Source: an uncultured Clostridia bacterium
Lineage (GTDB): Bacteria; Bacillota; Clostridia; Oscillospirales; Ruminococcaceae
Reading direction: 5' to 3'
DNA: 12,436 bases
Assembly: GCA_947628385.1 (NCBI GenBank)
Contig: CANQZS010000029.1
Span: 1 to 12,436, forward strand
Numbering within the stretch: the stretch's first letter is position 1; every line of letters begins with the position of its first letter. The notes under the pieces are model-generated. The model worked only from the letters and a program-made list of their open reading frames with translations. It was not told the DNA's origin and searched no databases. Shown one piece after another: positions 1-5,666 of the stretch. Made by a program: the position numbers and the translations under genes.

Positions 1-167
1 AGAATTTTAGTCAGACGGTCGGAATTGTACTGCTCGTCAATGTATTTGATATAATCCTGCTGTTCCCTTGCGCTTTTTGCGTAGCAAATATCATATATAT
101 TGAAGCTTAGGGTCTTGGTAAGATTATTGAAGCCGAAAAGCTTGAGCTTGTCGTTCAACCCTATCAT
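1..167 (-). CDS. speD: S-adenosylmethionine decarboxylase proenzyme, N-terminal part (runs off the window)
   Basis: SpeD decarboxylates S-adenosylmethionine to give the aminopropyl donor for spermidine synthesis in the cytosol. Only the first 55 codons are present. They read MIGLNDKLKLFGFNNLTKTL and continue with SFNIYDICYAKS and YIKYIDEQYNSDRLTKIL, which closely follow the N-terminus of the E. coli-type enzyme (KLKLHGFNNLTKSLSF, IYDICYAK, YIAYIDELYN) as I recall it. The pyruvoyl-forming Ser cleavage site lies outside the window. The start is ATG at 167, with GAAAGGAA at 172-179 as ribosome site; an in-frame GTG directly before it (170-168) is less likely. A strong promoter lies upstream, so the gene is probably transcribed on its own rather than from the GH113 gene. 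A spermidine synthase gene may follow outside the window, but this cannot be seen. Confidence 0.93.
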   Translation of the reverse strand, partial: MIGLNDKLKLFGFNNLTKTLSFNIYDICYAKSAREQQDYIKYIDEQYNSDRLTKI

Positions 168-204
168 CACGTTCCTTTCATTTTGAAATATCCATATACA
201 TTGA

Positions 205-233
205 ATGATACGCCAAAATCCCTAAAATGTCAA
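205..233 (-). promoter_or_regulatory. Sigma-70/SigA promoter of speD
   Basis: On the minus strand, TTGACA (233-228) is followed after exactly 17 nt by TATCAT (210-205). The -35 box is perfect consensus and the -10 box matches 4 of 6. A transcript would start near 198, leaving a leader of about 30 nt that contains the speD ribosome site. The surrounding 168-351 stretch is AT-rich, and I see no convincing intrinsic terminator for the preceding GH113 gene in it. Confidence 0.8.
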
Positions 234-351
234 TAGATTTCCGCAAATTTCTTTCAGAATAAAGACAAATATTTTAAAATCTTTTAAATTCTCCGGAATT
301 CTCGCATATCCTCTTGAATACTCAATATGGTATTATATGCTAATTGAGCTG

Positions 352-1311
352 TTATCTGTCCTTTTTATACCACTCTCTGACCACCTGCTCAGCCTTTTTG
401 CCAACTATTGAGAATCCCATTTCCGGAGAGCGCTGCGGGAGCCTTGTGTACCAGTCCCACCAGAAAAATCCCGCGAACCATTTCTTATCCCACATCGCTC
501 TCATGCAGGAGCTGTAGAAATTTGCCTGTTCGTCCTCATCGTAGGGGAATTCCCTGTGACTGAAATCATAGGGGATCATTGCACAGCCCTTTGCGCTGCG
601 GCAGCCTATTTCCATGAAAATGACCTGCTTTCCGCCGTTTTCCTCGGAAAGACGGGCAAGGCTCTCGGTCTGTCTGAGCCATTCGCGGTACATATTTTCC
701 TCGCTGTCGCCGGGGACCTTTCCGACTCCGAAATAAGCGGAAGTTCCTATGTAATCCACGGCGTCCCACCATTTCACGCCGGCTTCCTTGCCGTGGTTGG
801 TGTTATATACAAGAGGACCGTGATAGATCTCTCTCACCTGACGGATAGCTTCCCGCCACTGCTCCACGCGCTGTTCCGTGCCGAGCATCTCGCAGCCTAC
901 GCAGAACATTTCGCAGCCGGTGTCCTCGGCGATCTCGGCATAGTGGCAAAGGAACGCCGTGTAGCTGTCGAACCATTCTTTCCAGTAGTCCTTATCGCCG
1001 GTCTCCCTTTCCGGAAAGAATATATTTGCTCTCCATATTCCGTCCGCGCAGTTGACCATAGGCTTCATGCAGACCTTTAAGCCGAGGGAATGGAGTTTTT
1101 CCACAGCTGCGGTGACGTCCTTATCCGTAACGGTATAGCGGAAGTCGGGGCGTATCAGCGTTGAGCTGAAGCTGTCCTGCATGACAGTGAATGCCAGAGC
1201 CGTCCAGTCGCCGCCCAGCGAGGCAAGACGTTCCATAGACTCCTGCGCTTCGGGAGTGCGGTACATTCCCTTTCTGCCGTCAAAACCATAAGTAAATCCT
1301 TTGATAAACAT
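352..1311 (-). CDS. GH113-type glycoside hydrolase, probable cytosolic beta-1,4-mannanase
   Basis: A 319-residue single-domain protein resembling family GH113 (TIM-barrel beta-mannanases of about 320 residues, such as the Alicyclobacillus enzyme). The N-terminus MFIKGFTYGF and the pattern of two Glu residues fit a clan A retaining hydrolase: E141 in FCVGCEMLG as probable acid/base and E234 in VIFMEIGCRS as probable nucleophile, followed by the aromatic strand GFFWWDWYTR (281-290), which would line the sugar-binding cleft. No signal peptide or membrane segment is present, so it should act inside the cell on imported manno- or glucomanno-oligosaccharides. The start is ATG 1311 with GGAGG at 1321-1325, 9 nt upstream. 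It lies 121 nt downstream of the ABC exporter genes, separated by an inverted repeat, so it may have its own promoter. Family assignment is by motif recognition. The substrate is inferred, and other hexosidase activities remain possible. Confidence 0.8.
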   Translation of the reverse strand: MFIKGFTYGFDGRKGMYRTPEAQESMERLASLGGDWTALAFTVMQDSFSSTLIRPDFRYTVTDKDVTAAVEKLHSLGLKVCMKPMVNCADGIWRANIFFPERETGDKDYWKEWFDSYTAFLCHYAEIAEDTGCEMFCVGCEMLGTEQRVEQWREAIRQVREIYHGPLVYNTNHGKEAGVKWWDAVDYIGTSAYFGVGKVPGDSEENMYREWLRQTESLARLSEENGGKQVIFMEIGCRSAKGCAMIPYDFSHREFPYDEDEQANFYSSCMRAMWDKKWFAGFFWWDWYTRLPQRSPEMGFSIVGKKAEQVVREWYKKDR

Positions 1312-1337
1312 ATAATTATACCTCCGTAATTTAATTC

Positions 1338-1366
1338 ATAATGCTTAATGCGTAATGCGTAATCAA
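1338..1366 (-). promoter_or_regulatory. Possible weak promoter for the GH113 gene inside the inverted repeat
   Basis: Minus strand TTGATT (1366-1361), 17 nt spacer, then CATTAT (1343-1338); each box matches 4 of 6 consensus positions. A start near 1331 would leave a short leader of about 20 nt carrying the GGAGG site. The boxes fall within the left arm of the repeat, so this may be a chance match in AT-rich repeat sequence. Read-through from the ABC operon is the alternative. Confidence 0.3.
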
Positions 1367-1443
1367 TTATCTGTAATTTCCGGATAATTCAGCAGTAATG
1401 GAAATTTATAATTACGCATTACGAATTACGAATTACGCATTAT
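1338..1443. repeat. Imperfect inverted repeat (43-nt arms) made of 7-bp units, MITE- or REP-like
   Basis: The arms at 1338-1380 and 1401-1443 are both 43 nt and match as reverse complements at about 32 of 43 positions, around a 20-nt centre. Within the arms the sequence is a period-7 repeat of the type GTAATTC / GTAATGC / TTAATGC. The ends are best conserved: ATAATGC outside and AATTTC at the inner edge. The right arm overlaps the last codons and stop of the ABC subunit gene (1433 onward). RNA from either strand could fold into a long AT-rich hairpin between the ABC genes and the GH113 gene. No open reading frame is present, and no target-site duplication was identified. Confidence 0.75.
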
Positions 1444-3181
1444 TCTGGAATTGTGACTTATAAAGTTTTGCGTAAAAGCCGTTCTTTTCGAGCAGCGACC
1501 TGTGATCGCCCTGTTCGATGATGTTTCCGTCCCTCATAACAAGAATAACGTCCGCGTCCTTGATGGTGGAAAGACGGTGCGCGATTATAAAGCTTGTCTT
1601 TCCTTTCATGAGCTTTGCAAAGGCGCTTTGGATCTTAAGCTCCGTGCGGGTGTCTATGCTTGAAGTCGCTTCGTCAAGAATAAGCATGGGCGGATCGGTA
1701 AGAGCTATCCTTGCTATGCACAGGAGCTGCTTCTGACCCTGTGAAAGCGTTCCGCTGTCATCGGAAACTACCGTATCATAGCCCTTGGGAAGTCTCCTTA
1801 TAAAGCTGTGACAGTGACAAAGCTCCGCAGCCGCGCGGATCTCTTCATCGGAGGCGTCCGGTCTGCCGTAAGCGATATTTTCTCGGATCGTTCCGGTGAA
1901 TATCCACGTATCCTGCAATACCATTCCGAATGAGGAGCGCAGATCCTGCCGCTTCATGTCGCGTATGTCCGTTCCGCCGATGGTTATAGAACCCTCCCGA
2001 ACGTCGTAAAAGCGCATGAGCAGGTTTATGAGAGTTGTTTTTCCGCAGCCTGTGGGACCGACTATTGCAATGCGCTGTCCCGCTTTTATATCCAGATCCA
2101 CATTTTCCAGAAGCTTCTGTTCGGGATCATAGCTGAATGAAACGTTTTTCATTTCCACTCTGCCGTCGGCATTGACGGGTAATGCGGGGGATCTTTCAGG
2201 CACCTCCTCAGATTCGTCCAGAACAGCAAATACTCTTGCCGCAGAGGCGATAGCCGCCTGCAATTCCGTAATTACTCCCGTGATCTCGTTAAACGGCTTT
2301 GTATACTGGTTAGCATAGCTTAAAAACGTGGCTATCTGTCCTACGGACATTGCTCCCGCAGCTCCGCTTATAACGGAGATCGCTCCGAAGATCCCTGCCG
2401 CCGCATAGACTATGCCGTTTACAAAACGTGTTGTGGGATTTGTCAGCGCGGAACAGAACTGAGCGAGAACGCCGCATTTGTAAAGTCTGCCGTTGATCTC
2501 TCCGAATTTCTCCTCCGCACGCTTTTCATAGGCAAATGCCTTTACGACTTTCTGACCGCCGACCAGTTCCTCTATACAGCCGGTAAGCTCGCCCCTGACA
2601 GCGGACTGTTCCTTGAACCTGTCACGGCAAAGCTTTGTTATGAACGCAGCCACAAACAGCGACAGCGGAGTTATAAGGATCACCACGAGCGCAACGTTCA
2701 GATTTATTCTCACCATAAAAGCAAGCGTTCCGAGGATAGTAACTATGCCTGTGATGAACTGGGAAAAGCACTGTAACATTCCGTCCGAGATAAGCTCCAC
2801 GTCCGCGGACATACGTCCGATAAGGTCGCCGTGCGGAGTGGCGTCGATATATCCCAAGGGCAGACGGTTGAATTTTGCATACAGGTCTCTGCGAATGTCG
2901 CTTACGGCACGATAGGTTATTTTATATGTCAGAAAGGACATTATCCAGTTGAATACCGACGAAAGCACAACGGATATAAATATCATTATGACATAGTGCT
3001 TTATCATCGGGAAATCAACGTTATCCTTTCCGATGATATAATCTATTCCGCGTCCCACAAGTATGGGAACATACAGTGAAAGCAGAACGCTTATCACAGC
3101 CGACAGGAACGCCGGCACGAGCAGGTACGCAAAGGGCTTTGTATAACGGAAGAGCCGCATGGTGACGCTTTTGTTTTTCAT
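1433..3181 (-). CDS. ABC exporter half-transporter, catalytically competent subunit of a heterodimer
   Basis: 582 residues: a type IV (exporter) membrane domain (about 1-320, with helices near 18-45, 62-85, 138-158, 160-182, 250-275) fused to an ATP-binding domain (about 340-582). Visible motifs are Walker A GPTGCGKTT (375-383), Q-loop Q423, signature LSQGQ (479-483), Walker B MLILDE with catalytic E504, and switch His H535 in IIAHRLST. The signature has Q in place of the first G of LSGGQ, a variant common in YheH-type partners. The start ATG 3181 overlaps the stop of the upstream ABC gene by 4 nt (ATGA), with GAGGTG at 3190-3195 as ribosome site, so the two are translated together and should form one transporter. 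The last three codons and stop lie in an inverted repeat, so the C-terminal tail may have been altered by it. The exported substrate is unknown; multidrug or lipid export are typical of the family. Confidence 0.92.
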   Translation of the reverse strand: MKNKSVTMRLFRYTKPFAYLLVPAFLSAVISVLLSLYVPILVGRGIDYIIGKDNVDFPMIKHYVIMIFISVVLSSVFNWIMSFLTYKITYRAVSDIRRDLYAKFNRLPLGYIDATPHGDLIGRMSADVELISDGMLQCFSQFITGIVTILGTLAFMVRINLNVALVVILITPLSLFVAAFITKLCRDRFKEQSAVRGELTGCIEELVGGQKVVKAFAYEKRAEEKFGEINGRLYKCGVLAQFCSALTNPTTRFVNGIVYAAAGIFGAISVISGAAGAMSVGQIATFLSYANQYTKPFNEITGVITELQAAIASAARVFAVLDESEEVPERSPALPVNADGRVEMKNVSFSYDPEQKLLENVDLDIKAGQRIAIVGPTGCGKTTLINLLMRFYDVREGSITIGGTDIRDMKRQDLRSSFGMVLQDTWIFTGTIRENIAYGRPDASDEEIRAAAELCHCHSFIRRLPKGYDTVVSDDSGTLSQGQKQLLCIARIALTDPPMLILDEATSSIDTRTELKIQSAFAKLMKGKTSFIIAHRLSTIKDADVILVMRDGNIIEQGDHRSLLEKNGFYAKLYKSQFQNNA

Positions 3182-4908
3182 CTGCCGTGCACCTCGCTTT
3201 CCTGTGACATAACTATCTCACGGTACACCTGACAGCTTTCAAGAAGCTCCTCATGAGTGCCTATTCCTACAGCCTCGCCGTCGTCAAGAACGATTATCTT
3301 ATCCGCGCCGCGTATGGAATTTGCCCTTTGTGAAACGATGACCACCGTCATTTCGCCGGTGTTTTCGGCTATTGCCCTGCGCAGAGCCGCGTCGGTCGCA
3401 AGATCGAGAGCCGAGGCGCTGTCGTCAAGTATCAGTATCTCGGGATCGGCGGTAAGCGCTCTTGCAATGGTCATGCGCTGCTTCTGACCGCCGGAAAGGC
3501 TGCGTCCGCCCTGAGCTATATAGGTATCGTAGCCGTCCGGCATTTTTTCGATGAATTCCGCAGCCTGAGCGATCCCGGCGGCTCTTTTCAGATCCTCGTC
3601 CGAAGCGTCCTCACGTCCCCAGCGGAGATTTTCCGCTACCGTGCCGGAAAACAGCAGAGCCTTTTGCGGAACGACTCCTACGATCGTCCGCAGCGTTTCG
3701 AGCTTGTGATCGCGGACATTTGCGCCGTTTATAAGGATCTCGCCGCTGTCCGCGTCGTAAAATCTTGGAATAAGATTAACGAGAGTTGTTTTTCCGGAGC
3801 CTGTGCCTCCGATTATGCCCAGAGTTTCACCCTTTTTCAGGGAAAAGCTTATGTTTTCGAGAGCGCAGTCGCCGTTGGAATGGTATGAGAACGACACGTT
3901 CCTGAATTCGATAGCAGGAGCGTCCGGTACCTCCTCAGCACCATTTCCGTCGGTTATGGACGGCTCGGTATCGAGGACCTCGTTTATCCTGACGGAGCAG
4001 GCGGCAGCTCTTGTGAAGATGACCACAAGATTTGCCACTACCACAAGTGCAAGGGAGATCTGCGTCATATAGTTTACAAAAATTATAAGCTGTCCTTGAG
4101 TAAGCTCTCCCACATTCACCCTGAAGCCGCCCGACCAGATTATAACGCCTATGGCAAGGTTCATGATCGCGTAGGTCAGGGGATTGAGCAGCACCGAAAG
4201 TCTGCCTACGCGCAGAGATGTGTCGGAATAGTCGGCGTTTGCCTCTCCGAAGCGCTTTTCCTCCGCTTCCTCGCGGGAGAACGCGCGGATAACTCTTGCG
4301 CCGGAAAGGCTCTCGCGGGTCACAAGACCTATCCTGTCAAGCTTTTTCTGTATCACCTTGTAATACGGTACTGAGCGGGACATTACCAGATATATCGTCA
4401 GTGAAGCCAGCGGAGCGACCACAAGGAATATCACCGAAAGCTTCAGATCTATTGTCATAGCCATTACAGCCGCGCCTATCACAAGGAACGGCGCGCGCAC
4501 AACGAGCCGTATAAGCATTGCAACGGCGTTCTGCACTTGATTCACGTCGTTTGTGATGCGGTTTATGAGCGACGGCGTGCCGAAATTATCAAGCTCGGAA
4601 TGGGAAAGCTCGCATATCTTAGCGAAAAGATCCCTGCGTATGACCGTTCCCACGCCCTGAGAAGCCTTTGAAGCAAGGTACTGACATACCAGCGCACAGC
4701 CGAGTCCGAAAGCTCCCATAAGGATCATTATCCCGCCCATGCGGTAGATGTAGGGCTTTCCTGCGCCGCCGTTTATGCCTATGTCTATAACGTCAGCCAT
4801 AAGCAGCGGGACTATAAGCTCAAGGATAGCCTCGGTGAGCTTTGCGGCGGGACCTATGATAAGTTCTTTTTTAAAAGCAGGCAGATATTTTTTTGCAAGC
4901 TTAAACAT
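3178..4908 (-). CDS. ABC exporter half-transporter, degenerate-site subunit of a heterodimer
   Basis: 576 residues when started at ATG 4908: a membrane domain (about 1-315) then an ATP-binding domain (about 333-576). Walker A is GGTGSGKTT (367-375), Q-loop Q415, signature LSGGQ (471-475). Walker B reads ILILDD, with D496 where the catalytic Glu normally stands, and the switch His is replaced by Q527 (VIVSQRANS). It therefore supplies the good signature to the partner's active site and holds the non-hydrolysing site itself, as in TM287/288- or BmrCD-like exporters. The start at 4908 is chosen because AAAGGAG lies 10 nt upstream and it overlaps the GtrA-family stop by only 8 nt; an upstream in-frame ATG at 4950 would add 14 basic residues of no family resemblance. 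It is followed by its partner with a 4-nt overlap. The substrate cannot be told from sequence. Confidence 0.92.
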   Translation of the reverse strand: MFKLAKKYLPAFKKELIIGPAAKLTEAILELIVPLLMADVIDIGINGGAGKPYIYRMGGIMILMGAFGLGCALVCQYLASKASQGVGTVIRRDLFAKICELSHSELDNFGTPSLINRITNDVNQVQNAVAMLIRLVVRAPFLVIGAAVMAMTIDLKLSVIFLVVAPLASLTIYLVMSRSVPYYKVIQKKLDRIGLVTRESLSGARVIRAFSREEAEEKRFGEANADYSDTSLRVGRLSVLLNPLTYAIMNLAIGVIIWSGGFRVNVGELTQGQLIIFVNYMTQISLALVVVANLVVIFTRAAACSVRINEVLDTEPSITDGNGAEEVPDAPAIEFRNVSFSYHSNGDCALENISFSLKKGETLGIIGGTGSGKTTLVNLIPRFYDADSGEILINGANVRDHKLETLRTIVGVVPQKALLFSGTVAENLRWGREDASDEDLKRAAGIAQAAEFIEKMPDGYDTYIAQGGRSLSGGQKQRMTIARALTADPEILILDDSASALDLATDAALRRAIAENTGEMTVVIVSQRANSIRGADKIIVLDDGEAVGIGTHEELLESCQVYREIVMSQESEVHGR

Positions 4909-5395
4909 TGCCGTTATTCTCCTTTTCGGTCGGCTTTTTCCTGAATACAAAAAATTTGCTGAGAAGATAATTTACGATAAGAATAAAGATCTGTGCGATA
5001 AGCTTCATGATGTATTCGTTTTGCTCCAGCACTCTTACGGTGATCTCCATGAACGCAAACTCGGCGAAAAACGTAAACAGTCTTGCGCCGTAAAAGGAAG
5101 CGGCTTGCTTTATCCAAGCGGCTCCGGAGTTTTCCTTGTTCCTGAATACCCACGCCTTATTGGTGAAAAATGCAAAGGTAACGGCGCATACCCAGCTTAT
5201 AGCCGTGTTGGCTTCCGTGGGAAGCCCGAAAAAAGCGGGGATATACTGTGAGATCACCGATACGGCGGTAGTCATTGCGCCGACTATCAGGTACAGCATG
5301 ACGCTTTCGTGCTTATAATAAAAATTCCTTATGCTTTCCGGAAAAACGGAAAGCAGCTTTGAAATGATCCTGTCAAGCAAAATATGTTCCTCCAT
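4901..5395 (-). CDS. GtrA-family small membrane protein
   Basis: 164 residues with the GtrA-like pattern of four membrane segments: about 33-52 (YLIVGAMTTAVSVI), 60-80 (ISWVCAVTFAFFTNKAWVF), 97-117, and 127-147 (AQIFILIVNYLLSKFFVF). The paired motifs FFTNKAWVFR and NYLLSKFFVFRK at the ends of helices 2 and 4 are typical of the family. GtrA proteins are thought to help move polyprenyl-phosphate-linked sugars across the cell membrane for modification of wall or surface glycans; that role here is inference. A soluble N-terminal stretch of about 30 residues precedes helix 1. The start ATG 5395 has only GGAG at 5407-5410 (11 nt away), which is buried in a GC-rich hairpin. It is the first gene of an operon with the two ABC subunits (8-nt overlap with the next start). 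No glycosyltransferase is adjacent, which is unusual for this family. Confidence 0.85.
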   Translation of the reverse strand: MEEHILLDRIISKLLSVFPESIRNFYYKHESVMLYLIVGAMTTAVSVISQYIPAFFGLPTEANTAISWVCAVTFAFFTNKAWVFRNKENSGAAWIKQAASFYGARLFTFFAEFAFMEITVRVLEQNEYIMKLIAQIFILIVNYLLSKFFVFRKKPTEKENNGNV

Positions 5396-5405
5396 GAGAT
5401 CTATA

Positions 5406-5435
5406 GCTCCGGCGGGAGAGCTCCCGCCGCGGAGC
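5406..5435 (-). promoter_or_regulatory. GC-rich leader hairpin covering the gtrA-like ribosome site
   Basis: GCTCC (5406-5410) pairs with GGAGC (5431-5435) and GGCGGGAG (5411-5418) with CTCCCGCC (5421-5428), leaving a 2-nt bulge (5429-5430) and a very tight centre that in practice opens to a few bases. In the minus-strand RNA this lies in the leader, ends 10 nt before the ATG at 5395, and takes up the only recognisable Shine-Dalgarno (GGAG). No U-tract follows, so it is not an ordinary terminator. It could limit translation of the exporter operon or await an RNA-binding factor. Confidence 0.6.
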
Positions 5436-5456
5436 CGTTATTTGGCAACTCATAAT

Positions 5457-5485
5457 ATTATAACATATATTATTGCAAAAATCAT
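5457..5485 (-). promoter_or_regulatory. Likely promoter of the GtrA/ABC exporter operon
   Basis: A perfect TATAAT lies at 5462-5457 on the minus strand in a very AT-rich stretch. The hexamer 17 nt upstream (5485-5480, ATGATT) is a poor -35 box, so the promoter may depend on AT-rich upstream sequence or on an activator. A start near 5450 would give a leader of about 55 nt that includes the GC-rich hairpin. Confidence 0.5.
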
Positions 5486-5556
5486 TAAATAAAGTAAAAT
5501 TTTCAGAATACGGCAAAAAATGTTTGTTTATATGCCGGATAGCTGAAATATTTTCC

Positions 5557-5585
5557 TTGCAATCCGGATATTTTTATGGTATACT
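5557..5585 (+). promoter_or_regulatory. SigA-type promoter of the GH95 gene
   Basis: TTGCAA (5557-5562), exactly 17 nt spacer, TATACT (5580-5585). The predicted start near 5592 leaves a leader of about 75 nt. The heptamer CCGGATA occurs at 5535-5541, just upstream, and again inside the spacer at 5564-5570 (within the palindrome ATCCGGAT, 5562-5569), a plausible but unproven operator arrangement. Confidence 0.75.
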
Positions 5586-5599
5586 TTCTTTGTAAGACT

Positions 5600-5641
5600 G
5601 CCCGACGATAAAGGATCCTTTTTTATACCTCACGTACGGGC
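5600..5641 (+). promoter_or_regulatory. Inverted repeat in the GH95 leader
   Basis: GCCCGACG (5600-5607) and CGTACGGGC (5633-5641) form an 8-bp stem with one bulged A, closing a 25-nt loop that itself contains the 12-nt palindrome AAAGGATCCTTT (5610-5621) followed by T residues. It lies between the predicted transcription start and the AAAGGTG ribosome site at 5652-5658. It could be a leader hairpin or a repressor operator; nothing in the sequence decides which. Confidence 0.4.
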
Positions 5642-5666
5642 GGCAATACGGAAAGGTGACGCTGCT

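Noticed and set aside
168..351. Intrinsic terminator for the GH113 gene (GCATAT/ATATGC and AATTC/GAATT pairings near 287-342)
   Set aside because: The stems are short, AT-rich and interrupted and no clear U-tract follows, so I do not call a terminator here.
556..1080. Plus-strand open frame of 174 codons opposite the GH113 gene
   Set aside because: It is the antisense shadow of a well-supported GH113 coding region, with no recognisable domain and no ribosome site considered convincing.
4909..4950. Upstream ATG extending the first ABC subunit by 14 residues
   Set aside because: The added residues are basic and unlike the family, the extension overlaps the GtrA-family gene by 50 nt, and the internal ATG at 4908 has a good AAAGGAG site.
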